Part shown: positions 18,846-27,816 of the stretch, piece after piece
Numbering within the stretch: position 1 is the first letter of the stretch
Layout: the number at the start of each line of letters is the position of its first letter
Position numbers and translations under genes: made by a program
Assembly (NCBI GenBank): GCA_016714785.1
Contig: JADKCC010000042.1
Location: 1-64,000, forward strand
Direction of reading: 5' to 3'
DNA from: Saprospiraceae bacterium
GTDB taxonomy: Bacteria; Bacteroidota; Bacteroidia; Chitinophagales; Saprospiraceae
DNA: 64,000 nucleotides
Notes under the pieces: generated by a model
Database searches by the model: none
What the model saw: only the letters and a program-made list of their open reading frames with translations
Told to the model about the DNA's origin: nothing

Positions 18846-19322
18846 ATGCAACATCCAACCAATATACAAGAAGCAGATATTTGGATAGACAGAATAAGGA
18901 GAAATGGAAAAGAAATAGCCAAAAACACATTAGTGGCTGGTCTTGCCATTTTTATATTCAGCTATGGTGGCTTATTTGTAAGTATCCGATTATTCCCAAG
19001 CTTTTTTATAGATTACATCAACCCTATTTTTAATTCTGACGGAAGTAGAGATGTGTATTTTTACATACACCCATTTGTGCTTGCACTTTCTCTTTCTGTG
19101 TTTTGGAACAGATTCAGACGTATGTTCGGTGGAAATAAGATTAAAATAGGAATAGAGTTCGGTGTAGTTTATACATTTGTAGCAATGGTTCCATTACTTT
19201 GGATCACTTATTCAGCGATGGATGTAGAGTTTCAGATGGTTGCCACTTGGCTAATTTACGGATTATTTCAAGCAAGTATTGCAGGTATATTTTTTGCTTG
19301 GTTTGGTCAAAAGAAGGCATGA
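18846..19322 (+). CDS. Four-helix membrane protein, unknown function
   Basis: 158 residues with four hydrophobic segments, at about residues 25-50, 75-92, 100-125 and 130-152, and no signal peptide. The N-terminal QEADIWIDRIRRNGKE part is probably cytoplasmic. No family recognised. Lies 69 bp after the Ppx/GppA gene. Confidence 0.65.
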   Translation: MQHPTNIQEADIWIDRIRRNGKEIAKNTLVAGLAIFIFSYGGLFVSIRLFPSFFIDYINPIFNSDGSRDVYFYIHPFVLALSLSVFWNRFRRMFGGNKIKIGIEFGVVYTFVAMVPLLWITYSAMDVEFQMVATWLIYGLFQASIAGIFFAWFGQKKA

Positions 19323-19440
19323 AGTCTATAAGTGAATCAGACGCTAAAACTATCATTTTCCTACAAAAACCACTAATTATTTATCAATTGGATGTACCAT
19401 AGTCAGCAAGCCCTAATTAATTATAATATGATGCTTTCTT

Positions 19441-19620
19441 TAACTTAACAAAGTACAACTAATTCAACTTAGTAACATTTAAATAAAATAAGTTTTCTCA
19501 CCATTCTGTGGCTCGAAATGACTTAGTCTGATGAGGAAATGTGGGAGATGAAGCTTTAGCGACAGAGAAACCCATCTTTTAGGTTAAATTTTTTGAAAAT
19601 ACTAACTTAACAAAGTACAA
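19441..19620. repeat. Dispersed palindromic repeat, copy A, flanked by an 18-bp direct repeat
   Basis: The core at 19478-19620 shares TTTTCTCACCA, CTGTGG, TCGAAATGAC and GCGACAGAGAAACCC with copies near 22.7, 28.0 and 58.4 kb. The sequence TAACTTAACAAAGTACAA occurs at 19441-19458 and again at 19603-19620. The rest of the 19323-19628 gap shows no gene. Confidence 0.7.
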
Positions 19621-19628
19621 TTAATAAC

Positions 19629-20234
19629 TTAATTAATTTTTTGTAAGAAAAGTCTAAACTCAACATCCAATTCGTCTTTTACTTTGATGGTACCACCTAA
19701 TTTACTTGGTGGAGTCAAACCGAACTCTGTAAAAAGTATTGTTTTTTTTCCTACTAATTCTATATTCTCACTTGCAGATTTCTTAGCAATAAAATGTATT
19801 GAAAAACTCCGAATTACTCCAGCCAATGTAATATCTGCATTAGCTACAAAAGATGAACCAGATGTCAAAACTGAAGGTAGCTTTGTAAAACTCTTAAATT
19901 CGATATTCATGTTGGGATGAATACTGGCTTTTAATGTCTTTTGAAGATCTTTGGTCATTACCTTGTGATAACAATCAAAATTTAAAATAGGTATTGATAA
20001 CTGACTTTTTATCTTGCAACCATTGCTGGTCTTTTCACAAATGATTACATCATTATCTCTATTGTAAGATGGTACTATACAACTGAAACTATTAATATTT
20101 GTCTTACCATCTACTTTGAGTGAACTGTGTGTTTTTACTAACCATGCTTCATTGGTAGTAAGCAGGTTTGTGCATTTGTCAAAAATGAACAAATGATTGA
20201 ACCAAAGAAAAAGGATGATATAAAAGGATTGCAT
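19629..20234 (-). CDS. YceI-family lipocalin-like protein
   Basis: 201 residues. A hydrophobic N-terminus (MQSFYIILFLWFNHLFIF) acts as signal or anchor, followed by a YceI-like beta-barrel: EAWLVKTHSSLKVDGKTNI, KSQLSIPILNFDC, MNIEFKSFTKLP and ITLAGVIRSFSIHF. YceI proteins bind isoprenoid or lipid ligands in the periplasm. It is more diverged than the second YceI gene at 21710-22300, and the two flank a porin-like gene on the same strand. Confidence 0.75.
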   Translation of the reverse strand: MQSFYIILFLWFNHLFIFDKCTNLLTTNEAWLVKTHSSLKVDGKTNINSFSCIVPSYNRDNDVIICEKTSNGCKIKSQLSIPILNFDCYHKVMTKDLQKTLKASIHPNMNIEFKSFTKLPSVLTSGSSFVANADITLAGVIRSFSIHFIAKKSASENIELVGKKTILFTEFGLTPPSKLGGTIKVKDELDVEFRLFLQKIN

Positions 20235-20278
20235 AAGACAAAGTTAAAAAAAACATTTTACATATTCTAACAATATTA

Positions 20279-20314
20279 AAAAGGTTGGATCGATAAGAAC
20301 CGATCCAACCTTCA
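20279..20314 (-). terminator. Intrinsic terminator after the porin-like gene
   Basis: AAGGTTGGATCG (20281-20292) pairs perfectly with CGATCCAACCTT (20301-20312), a 12-bp stem. It lies between the porin stop and the YceI start, with an A-rich upstream flank. Confidence 0.75.
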
Positions 20315-20345
20315 AATATTTAAATATGAAAACAAGTTTTAGATT

Positions 20346-21641
20346 TTAGAACCCAACTACTGCTTGTACTACCATACCTTTGAAGTTAGCGCCGTTTCTA
20401 AGATCTGTTCCTTTAAAGTCAACATAATCTTGATTAACGTATTCACCTTTCAAAAGTAGGTTTTTGGTAGGGAACCATCCAGCTGAGAATGCCAATCTGT
20501 TGATACTAACGTCGGTGGTATAACCTGCCAATCTACTTTTTACTGTATTGTATCTAACACCTAAGAAAGCTTGTTCTTCGCCAATAAATCTGTAAATACC
20601 TTCTAGTGCTAATTGACTAGTAGCTCTATCTTCTGTTTCTGTAATTGCCTTACCATTTGCGATTTCATAAGTACCGAATACTTCTAAACCTTGATATTTT
20701 ACAAAAGGATTGATAATGATAGCAGTCACAGAATTGAAAGTTCCAGGGCCGAATCTACCACTAGTAAAAGGTGAAGTTCCATTAGTATAAGCTGCATTTT
20801 CCACCACACCAAAGTAATTTGAACCTGTTCTATCTCCACTATATAAAGTAAATCCTGGAGTTTCAGCATTTTTGTACATTGAAACACTCAATCTATATCT
20901 TAAATCTTCAGATGCTTGTTTGTCATAAGCTGCTTTCAATAATATAGCTGGACTTTTTTTCTGAACTTGACCTGTTGCGTTTGTACTATAGTCAAAGATG
21001 TTATTTCTAATTAATCCATTGGTCATACCAAACATCAACATCAAGCCGTCAATAGGATAAGCATACACTTCCGCACCAATCTCTGTTGCAAACTGGTCCA
21101 TAATATTATTTTCTACAAAAGGATTGAAAATGGTATTTCCACCATCTGATCTTCTGAAATGTTGGTCACCATAATTGACTTCCATGTGACCTATCTTTGT
21201 TCTAAAATATTTGGTGTACCATTCAGGATTACCAAACATAGGCAATTTGTCTATTTGGATGTATCCGCCTTTTACCCAAAATTCATTATGGTGTCTCGCA
21301 GCCATATAATTTTCTAAAAACATACGGATACCATCACCCAACTGGACATCAAAATTCAAGTTGGCAGCAGCTAAGTTAAATCCACCTCCAAGAGCATATA
21401 ATTTGTTCTTTTTGGCTGCAGAAGTGTCTATATTTGAGTGTTGTAAACTTTGGTACCCTTGTGTAAACGCACCACCAATCTGTAGTTTAAAACCAGTATA
21501 TTCAGTAGCATCAACTTTAGATGGTTCAAATGTGTGCATACCATCTTTGTTGTTTTGTCTAGAATACTGAATCTGAGCTGAAACACTTGTAACAAACAAG
21601 GTTACTAGAAGCAAGCTAAATAAATTAATTAAGGATTTCAT
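20346..21641 (-). CDS. Porin-like outer-membrane beta-barrel protein
   Basis: 431 residues with signal peptide ending VSAQ. Long barrel with repeated strand-turn units: FKLQIGGAFTQGYQSL, FDVQLGDGIRMFLENYM, WVKGGYIQIDKLP, TKIGHMEVNYGDQHFRRSD, and an aromatic C-terminal end (VVQAVVGF). It resembles phosphate-selective or carbohydrate porin-like barrels used with YceI or electron-transport clusters. The substrate is not readable. It lies between two YceI genes. Confidence 0.75.
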   Translation of the reverse strand: MKSLINLFSLLLVTLFVTSVSAQIQYSRQNNKDGMHTFEPSKVDATEYTGFKLQIGGAFTQGYQSLQHSNIDTSAAKKNKLYALGGGFNLAAANLNFDVQLGDGIRMFLENYMAARHHNEFWVKGGYIQIDKLPMFGNPEWYTKYFRTKIGHMEVNYGDQHFRRSDGGNTIFNPFVENNIMDQFATEIGAEVYAYPIDGLMLMFGMTNGLIRNNIFDYSTNATGQVQKKSPAILLKAAYDKQASEDLRYRLSVSMYKNAETPGFTLYSGDRTGSNYFGVVENAAYTNGTSPFTSGRFGPGTFNSVTAIIINPFVKYQGLEVFGTYEIANGKAITETEDRATSQLALEGIYRFIGEEQAFLGVRYNTVKSRLAGYTTDVSINRLAFSAGWFPTKNLLLKGEYVNQDYVDFKGTDLRNGANFKGMVVQAVVGF

Positions 21642-21709
21642 ACTATTTTGTTTAAAGGTTAAGAAGAATTATTGGTTTATATTTAAAAATTAAGGTTGAG
21701 TTAAAAAAA

Positions 21710-22300
21710 TTATCTATTGAGTACAGCGTCAAAACTTAAAACAACATCATTGCCGGTTTTTACTGCACCGAGCATGAAGGAAGGAGCTTCCACGCCATAG
21801 TCTTTCATACTGATATTCTTTTCACCTTTCACAGCGTAACTATTGTCATTGATTCTTTTAGCTTGTGCTGTGAGGTCAGTTTCTACAGTTTTACCCGCGA
21901 TGGTCAACTTTATTACAGCTTTAATGGTGTAATTTTTATTATCTTTTGTTGAAATTGTAGCACTTTTTAAACTTGCTGTTATATTGGGTGCTTTATCTGT
22001 TTTCAAGGCTTTATAAGCATTTTTGTCCATACCATCTTTACCACTTTTAAGAGACTTGGCTGAAACAGTGAAGTTTAAGGTAGTTAAATCTGTAAGATTC
22101 CCTTTGGCATCTTCTACCAACGTGGCATTGCAATCTCCAGTACCTGACTTCATTACCCAATCATGCATAGTAGAAGTACCAGATACTGCAAGACTTATAT
22201 TGTTTTTTGCTGTGAACTTTGCTTGCCCGTTTAGCGCAAATAAAGTCCCAACAATCAATGCAAACAGCATTGTAAATCTTGTTATGGTTAAAATTCTCAT
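21710..22300 (-). CDS. YceI-family periplasmic protein
   Basis: 196 residues with signal peptide (MRILTITRFTMLFALIVGTL, cleavage near NGQA). The YceI barrel is clear: ISLAVSGTSTMHDWVMKSG, LTTLNFTVSAKSLKSGKDGMDKNAYKALK, APNITASLKSA, IKLTIAGKTVETDL, and the closing MKDYGVEAPSFMLGAVKTGNDVVLSFDAVL, a typical YceI ending. Upstream of the porin-like gene by 68 bp and probably co-transcribed with it. Confidence 0.88.
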   Translation of the reverse strand: MRILTITRFTMLFALIVGTLFALNGQAKFTAKNNISLAVSGTSTMHDWVMKSGTGDCNATLVEDAKGNLTDLTTLNFTVSAKSLKSGKDGMDKNAYKALKTDKAPNITASLKSATISTKDNKNYTIKAVIKLTIAGKTVETDLTAQAKRINDNSYAVKGEKNISMKDYGVEAPSFMLGAVKTGNDVVLSFDAVLNR

Positions 22301-22460
22301 TATCTTAAATTTTTGTTGTTATTGAATTATAACGCAAGATTAGAGCTATTTGGCAATCTAAAATATGACTACGATTTGATCGAATTCTGATTTTAATCAC
22401 TATTCTATAAAAATGGTGATTATTAATGGTTGCATGTTACATCTAAATCATTTTAGAGTT

Positions 22461-22520
22461 GTCTCACCACTTTGTGATTCAAAATGGCAAAGCTTTCGTA
22501 GGAATTAGGGAGAGAAGTCA
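22461..22520. repeat. Degenerate copy D of the dispersed palindromic repeat
   Basis: GTCTCACCACTTTGTGATTC followed by AAAATGGCAAAGCT resembles the left half of copies B and C with several changes. It sits in the 547-bp gap between the YceI and GH3 genes. That gap otherwise holds only the hairpin at 22539 and copy C. Confidence 0.5.
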
Positions 22521-22538
22521 TTATTTTAAACTCAAATA

Positions 22539-22570
22539 TTTAAACCCGAATTATATTATCCGGGTTTAAA
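22539..22570. terminator. Hairpin, possible terminator
   Basis: Perfect 10-bp stem TTTAAACCCG / CGGGTTTAAA with a 12-nt AT loop. It lies about 280 bp downstream of the GH3 stop codon. There is no strong T-run, so terminator function is uncertain. Confidence 0.45.
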
Positions 22571-22734
22571 ACTCTAAAGTGACAAAATTGCATTAAATAA
22601 TACCAACAAGATGGTGACCTATTCAAACATATCATTCACCATAGAAATGTAGCCTATAAAATCAAATAGCAACAGTTATCTAAAATATTGGCAACTTAAG
22701 CATAGCAATTTTGCTTTTTAAAAAGCCCTTAGTT

Positions 22735-22822
22735 TTACTTTGTCCTATTTGAATAAAATAAATTTTCTCACCACTCTGTGGTTCGAAATGACCAAAGCTG
22801 ATGAGGAAAAGTGGGAGATGAA
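22735..22822. repeat. Copy C of the dispersed palindromic repeat (left half only)
   Basis: From TACTTTGTCCTATTTGAATA to GTGGGAGATGAA it matches the left arm of copy B at 28029-28254 with few changes (TTCTCACCACTCTGTGGTTC is identical). The right arm is missing. Confidence 0.75.
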
Positions 22823-22847
22823 AAATTAACGAAAACCTATTTTATCA

Positions 22848-24350
22848 TTAATGCAATATCATAGGTGCAAGTACATCTGCAATTTTACGGTCATTGCTGA
22901 GCCTAGGTACTTTATTTTGGCCACCCAATTTGCCAAGTGTTTTCATATATTCACGAAAAGAATCTTTTTGCATAACTCTGATCTTTAAGGGTTGGAGGAT
23001 ATGTCCCTTTATCAGGTCTTCGTAATATATATTTTGCTGACTCATGGCAGTATCGACTTCTTGCGAGAACAGAGCCATATCAACAGGTTTTTTGTCAAAC
23101 TCCACAAACCATTCATGATATGGTGCAGAACCGTCACTAGGATTGACTTGCGGTGCAACTGTAAACTCAACGATGGTGGCTTGATGCCTTTTTGAGACAC
23201 TTAATAAAGCCTCCTCGACTTCCTTGCCGATGACGTGCTCGCCAAATGCAGATATATAGTGCTTTACTCTCCCACTCACTAGAAGCTTGTATGGATTTAA
23301 GCTTACGAAACGCACACAATCACCGATATTGTAGCCCCAAAGTCCTGCGTTATTATTGATAATTAAAGCATAGTCTTTATTGAGCTCCACCTGATCAATC
23401 ATCAAACGAATTGGATTTTCATCCGCTATGTTTTCTACTGGAATGAACTCAAAGAAAATACCAGAATTGGTATTGAGTAAAAGGCCCTTGTCATTCACAT
23501 CATCTTGAAAAGCTATAAATCCTTCAGATGCTGGAAAAGTTTCGATGCTATCTATGTGTCCGCCTACCAATTCTTCCAATTTGGTTCTGTATGGTTCAAA
23601 GTTTACACCACCATACATAAATAAACTGTAATTAGGAAAAATCTCTTTAACCGTTTTTTTGCCAGTACGTTCTAATAATCGTTCATAATACATCTGCACC
23701 CATGGTGGAATACCGCTGATCAGTCTCATATCTTGCTCGATGGTTTCGTCCACTATTTTGTCCAATTTTGCTTCCCAATCATCTACGCAATTGGTGTCAT
23801 AAGATGGCAATTGGTTAGTTCTGACCCAAGTAGGAACTTCATGATTGACAATACCAGAAAGTCTTCCAGTCTTTATACCACCTTTTTCTTCTAATTCTGG
23901 AGATCCAGACAAAAATATCAATTTCCCTTTAAACACATCAACATTTCCAGACTGATGAAAATAATTCAACATCGCATTTCTTGCAGTAGTGATATGATTG
24001 GGCATACTAACTTGTGTAATGGGTATGTACTTTACGCCACTGGTAGTTCCAGATGTTTTAGCAAAATACTTTGGCTTACCTGGCCAGAGGATATCTTTTT
24101 CACCTTTGACCACTCGATCTATATAACTCCTCAATGCTTCATAATCGCGAATGGGTACCATTTTTTTGAAATCATCATAGGTTTTCAAATTAGCAAAATG
24201 ATGATCTTTCCCAAAAACAGTATTTTGAGCTCTAGCAACCAAAGCAGACATGATACGCATTTGATCACTCACCGCATTATATTTCCATTTGTTGATCTGT
24301 CTGCTTATCAGTGCGCTAAATTTTTTAAGAACAAATATCTTAATACTCAT
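22848..24350 (-). CDS. GH3-family acyl-adenylating / acyl-amido synthetase-like protein
   Basis: 500 residues, full length for bacterial homologs of plant GH3 auxin-amido synthetases (ANL superfamily). Visible motifs are the phosphate loop FAKTSGTTSGVKYIPIT (about residues 97-113), FMYGGVNFEPY, SIETFPASEGFIAF, the YALIINNNAGLWGYNIGDCVRF segment and the hinge KLLVSGRVKHYISAFGEHV. Such enzymes adenylate a carboxylate and may join it to an amine. The bacterial substrate is not known from this sequence. Monocistronic. Confidence 0.88.
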   Translation of the reverse strand: MSIKIFVLKKFSALISRQINKWKYNAVSDQMRIMSALVARAQNTVFGKDHHFANLKTYDDFKKMVPIRDYEALRSYIDRVVKGEKDILWPGKPKYFAKTSGTTSGVKYIPITQVSMPNHITTARNAMLNYFHQSGNVDVFKGKLIFLSGSPELEEKGGIKTGRLSGIVNHEVPTWVRTNQLPSYDTNCVDDWEAKLDKIVDETIEQDMRLISGIPPWVQMYYERLLERTGKKTVKEIFPNYSLFMYGGVNFEPYRTKLEELVGGHIDSIETFPASEGFIAFQDDVNDKGLLLNTNSGIFFEFIPVENIADENPIRLMIDQVELNKDYALIINNNAGLWGYNIGDCVRFVSLNPYKLLVSGRVKHYISAFGEHVIGKEVEEALLSVSKRHQATIVEFTVAPQVNPSDGSAPYHEWFVEFDKKPVDMALFSQEVDTAMSQQNIYYEDLIKGHILQPLKIRVMQKDSFREYMKTLGKLGGQNKVPRLSNDRKIADVLAPMILH

Positions 24351-24390
24351 CTATGAATTATAATTAAAGTCATTTGGTAAAAATGGAGAA

Positions 24391-24398
24391 CAAAGGTA
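24391..24398 (-). promoter_or_regulatory. -7 box for the GH3-family gene
   Basis: CAAAGGTA reads TACCTTTG on the minus strand, a perfect TAnnTTTG match 41 bp before the start codon. No TTG at standard distance. Confidence 0.45.
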
Positions 24399-24447
24399 AT
24401 CATTGATAAAATAATATTCTTAAAAAGTTTGAGTCCAAAAGAAAACG

Positions 24448-25413
24448 CTATTTGATTAAACACTGTCTAAATACTCTTTCTATACTTTCTTTTTCTACAT
24501 CATTTCCAATAAATACAATGGTACTTTTCCTGACTTCATCAGGTTGCCATTCAGAGCCTTCTTCCATCCTGAAGCTCTTGAATACAGATTGGATTATGAC
24601 TTTATTTTCCATATCAGGGACATCTAATATTCCTTTGATCCGGTATATTTGATGTTTGTTAATATTAAGCAAAAGCATTAACGTATGTCGCAACTGCCTA
24701 TAATCAAACGGAAGATCAAACGTCAAGGTGAAAGTATTAATACCATGATGTTTGTGCTTGGTGTCTAGGTCAGTATGGACAGTAGTTTCAGTTTTGGAAG
24801 ACACTTGTTCTGAAAATGCTAAAATATCACGAGTAGAAAATGCCCCTTCCGAACCTTGAAACACCGTAATACCCGGATGGATATTTTGGATTAAAGTAGT
24901 TAAGTGCTTTATATTTTCAACATTTACACCTTCACATTTATTTAACAAAACTAAGTTTGCAAATGCTAGCTGCCTTATTGCTTCTTCCGTTTTCTCTAAA
25001 GACTCTTCCATATTATGAGCATCGGCCACACAGATAGTAGCTTTCAGATCATACGTTTTGTCCATAAATCCACCTGTCCAAATAGTCTCAGCCACTGATG
25101 ACGGGTCAGCTATGCCTGTGGTCTCGATCACGAGCATATCATATTCACTTCTTCTCTGTGCCAATTCGTACAGCATGTCATAAAGCTTTTCATTCAGGTC
25201 ACAGCAAAGACATCCTGCCGTCAGTTCTTTGACATCCACGGCACTTTGTACGATCAGCGCACCATCAATATTGGCTTTGCCAACTTCATTTTCAATAACT
25301 AGGATTCTAACAGTAGGCTGACTCTTGATGAAATGATTGAGAAAGGTAGTCTTGCCCGAACCTAGGAAACCCGTAATGATATAGATAGGTATTTTATTAT
25401 TATTGTCAATCAT
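24448..25413 (-). CDS. CobW/ZNG1-family metal-chaperone GTPase
   Basis: 321 residues. G3E-family P-loop GTPase: Walker A GFLGSGKTTFLNHF (about residues 15-28), switch I-type ENEVGKANIDG, the metal-binding GCLCCDL motif (CxCC, about residues 67-73), ETTGIADPS, and NKCE for guanine recognition. C-terminal CobW_C domain. A histidine stretch (KHKHHG) around residue 215 may add metal binding. Likely delivers zinc or cobalt to a client protein. No Zur box was identified. Confidence 0.9.
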   Translation of the reverse strand: MIDNNNKIPIYIITGFLGSGKTTFLNHFIKSQPTVRILVIENEVGKANIDGALIVQSAVDVKELTAGCLCCDLNEKLYDMLYELAQRRSEYDMLVIETTGIADPSSVAETIWTGGFMDKTYDLKATICVADAHNMEESLEKTEEAIRQLAFANLVLLNKCEGVNVENIKHLTTLIQNIHPGITVFQGSEGAFSTRDILAFSEQVSSKTETTVHTDLDTKHKHHGINTFTLTFDLPFDYRQLRHTLMLLLNINKHQIYRIKGILDVPDMENKVIIQSVFKSFRMEEGSEWQPDEVRKSTIVFIGNDVEKESIERVFRQCLIK

Positions 25414-25430
25414 ACTGTGTCATTAGACTG

Positions 25431-25462
25431 CAAATGTAATCATTTTAGCTACTAAATGGCAA
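25431..25462 (-). promoter_or_regulatory. Promoter of the CobW-family gene
   Basis: On the minus strand a TTG (25462-25460), 21-bp spacer and TACATTTG (25438-25431) match the Bacteroidota pattern. The start codon is about 18 bp downstream. Confidence 0.55.
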
Positions 25463-25510
25463 ACTCATGAGAGTCCATCCCTAGCGAAGTGGCAAATAGC
25501 TACATTATGA

Positions 25511-25699
25511 TATTCAGATACATCATTCAATGATGCCCAAGTTATTTTGGACAATGAAAGTGGCAAAAGTGTCTTGACCACACAAATTTCAAAACAATCA
25601 CATAATCAAATAGATGTAAACAGCCTACCTACCGGTTTTTATATCGTTCAGGTCATTGGCAATAAATCACGATTTAACGCGAAGTTTGTAAAATTGTAA
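25511..25699 (+). pseudogene. Relic of a T9SS type A C-terminal sorting domain
   Basis: A 62-codon stretch ending in TAA reads DAQVILDNESGKSVLT, then NQIDVNSLPTGFYIVQVIGN and KFVKL at the end. The ID(V)xxLPxGFYIVxV core and final KxVK-type residues are the signature of the T9SS C-terminal sorting domain. A stop codon lies directly before the stretch and no start or passenger domain is present, so it is the 3' remnant of a deleted secreted protein. Confidence 0.75.
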
Positions 25700-25959
25700 T
25701 TATCGGATAGCGTAGTGGTTAGATAAAGAGTACAAATCTTTGTTTTTTGTTTTGATCCTAAAGAAACAAACCTGTCAAGTCTTCAGCGTGAAGATCAAGG
25801 CTGCCTGCCCTTACGTATTGGCTTGGCAGGGCTTTATCGACTTAGCCTACAATCCTTCCGTAAAACCTAAATTTACTTTATTAAACCTAAAGTGATAACC
25901 TTTAGATAGCAAAAGGTTATCGGAGCGTAGTGGGAGTGTCTATGGAGCGTCTATATAGC

Positions 25960-26014
25960 GTGGTCGGGCCAAGGTCGGCACAACCTCGACTCAACGTCGT
26001 GACAACCTCGGCAC
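25960..26014. repeat. 11-bp tandem repeat, about five units
   Basis: Units AAGGTCGGCAC (25971), AACCTCGACTC (25982), AACGTCGTGAC (25993) and AACCTCGGCAC (26004), preceded by a weaker unit at 25960. The approximate consensus is AACCTCGGCAC. Confidence 0.7.
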
Positions 26015-26437
26015 AACTCATTTGAGAATTTTGGAGAAAATAGGCAGTTTTGTTAGTTTTTTATGGTTTAAGGCTTTGCAATTTGGTTAAAAATGCTTGT
26101 TACAAAGATATGCTTTTATATTGAGAAATTCAAGGGTTTGTGGATGATTTTTTATTTTTTATTTTGGGATTTCATCTGCGAAGGGCTCATGCAGTTTTTT
26201 GTTTAACCATCTCCAGAAACCTTTAAATTAGAGCCAAAAAGGCGGGAAAGAGCCTTAATATGATAAAACAATTTCTGTTTTAAATATTTTTGTATTTTGT
26301 ACAATATGTTAACTAAAGTTTTGGGGCAAATTTTTCACAATAACTACACTCTTAACTTTGAATCAAATTCAATTGTGCTCTTTGGCGCTAAAGATTGTAC
26401 TGTATGTATGGCATTGTCGCTCGAGCCGCGACTGGCT

Positions 26438-26468
26438 TTTACTTTTTTGCATTGCCAAAAAAAGTAAA
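26438..26468. repeat. Dispersed T-run hairpin, copy 1
   Basis: TTTACTTTTTTG, loop CATTGC, then CAAAAAAAGTAAA. The same element, better preserved, occurs at 28524-28554. Confidence 0.6.
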
Positions 26469-26838
26469 CAAAAAACGCTAGTTCCGCTAAATCGCTCCGC
26501 GTACCGGAACAGGCTCCCCAAGGAGGTAAACCTTGGTATTACTACATCTCCCAAAGCAATATGTTAACATTGTATTTCTAAATCTTCTTGTAAATTCTTT
26601 TAAGATGTTGATTATTAGTAGACATAAATCCATTTATAAACTCCGAAACTTCAGAATGTTAAGATATCTTTATTGGTTTGGATTGAATTTTTGCCTTGTA
26701 AAATGTTATGAAAATCTTAAATCGAAGTATTTTAGTCCGACTAATGTCATGAATGCGACTTTATGAATGTTAAAATTGTTATTTAAAGGAATATTAATGA
26801 TTGTAATTTCGTTTAATGTATAACTAAAATATATCATC

Positions 26839-27816
26839 ATGGCAACGCAAGTATCATTGGTAAAATTTGTAGGGAGAATAGGTAATATTGTCCATTATAT
26901 CTCGAATAATAGGTTGGTATCACGGACCATCGGAAAGGTAGATATTGTCAAGATGCGCACAGCTCCGCAATATGAAGAAACGCGCAAAAATCAGTCAGAA
27001 TTTTCGATAGCAACCAAAGCTGGACAGCTGTTTCGACAGGGAATGATGCACTTAACACGTGGGTGTACCAATTATGAATATCCTGTAGAAGTAATGCAAC
27101 TTATGCTCAAGACGCTACGAGCAGACACGACACAACCTAAAGGCGATAAACAAATAAGTAATGGGCTTAAAAATGCGGAAACACAACAAGCATTTAGTCG
27201 ATTGAAAATCTATAGTAAACGAGAGTGTGAGATGTATCAAGGAACCTTATTAAAGCGTTCGCCCGACCAAAAAGCATGGCGACTCAATCGCAATTTACTA
27301 TTCGGCAAAGGGATCAACGGAGACCAAATGACCGTAAAAATAGGTTATTATCATGTAGATTTTGAAAATCGAGTGGCTAAGTATGAAGATGCTCTATCTA
27401 TCGCCTGTCATCGTAACGAAAAGATCGAATACAGCGACTTTATCTTACCCAAAGCCAATGGAATAGGCACTCCGTGGATCTTTGTAGTGCTACAAGTGTG
27501 GCGAGAAGGCAGCATTCAAGATGTGACCGGCATGACATTTATGTCTATGCTAGATGTGATCGCCCATGAAGTGAAAAATAAAGTTACTGATGAAGAAAAT
27601 GTGCAAAAACTTTATACATGTGGGCTGGAAATAGAAGAAGGGCACGGATCGCATGGATTGCATGGATTGCAAAGGGGCAAAACGTCTAAATTGCATAATC
27701 AAGTGGATTATTCTGTATCATTGATGCATGGCCATAGTCGCATTAGGGAGAGCATGATTAAAATTGGCGGGCAAAATGATTGGGATGAAGTGATAGGGAA
27801 GATGGTTTTGATGTAG
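26839..27816 (+). CDS. Bacteroidota-specific protein of unknown function
   Basis: 325 residues, no signal peptide or membrane segment. The N-terminal 150 residues have features I associate with a widespread multi-copy Bacteroidota family: an opening VGRIGNIVHYIS strand pair, LVSRTIGKVD, then the EETRKNQSEFSIATKAGQLFRQ helix, and DTTQPKGDKQISNGL. The C-terminal half (IGYYHVDFENRVAKYEDA...FVVLQVWREG) looks beta-rich. No enzymatic motif. A GSHGLHGLQRGK run near residue 275 is low-complexity. It stands alone between two repeat-rich gaps. Confidence 0.7.
   Translation: MATQVSLVKFVGRIGNIVHYISNNRLVSRTIGKVDIVKMRTAPQYEETRKNQSEFSIATKAGQLFRQGMMHLTRGCTNYEYPVEVMQLMLKTLRADTTQPKGDKQISNGLKNAETQQAFSRLKIYSKRECEMYQGTLLKRSPDQKAWRLNRNLLFGKGINGDQMTVKIGYYHVDFENRVAKYEDALSIACHRNEKIEYSDFILPKANGIGTPWIFVVLQVWREGSIQDVTGMTFMSMLDVIAHEVKNKVTDEENVQKLYTCGLEIEEGHGSHGLHGLQRGKTSKLHNQVDYSVSLMHGHSRIRESMIKIGGQNDWDEVIGKMVLM

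Larger units (their letters stand above)
25700..26838. other. Gene-free accessory stretch
   Basis: About 1.1 kb without a credible gene. It holds the 11-bp repeats at 25960-26014, a T-run hairpin at 26438-26468 and a small hairpin CCAAGG/CCTTGG near 26519-26536. Open frames of 60-77 codons here have poor composition. The GC-rich patches at 25.96-26.01 and 26.41-26.53 kb contrast with the AT-rich surroundings. Confidence 0.5.

Noticed and set aside
26358..26766. Open frames of 61-77 codons on both strands
   Set aside because: They run through the T-run hairpin repeat and low-complexity sequence; both strands open equally.
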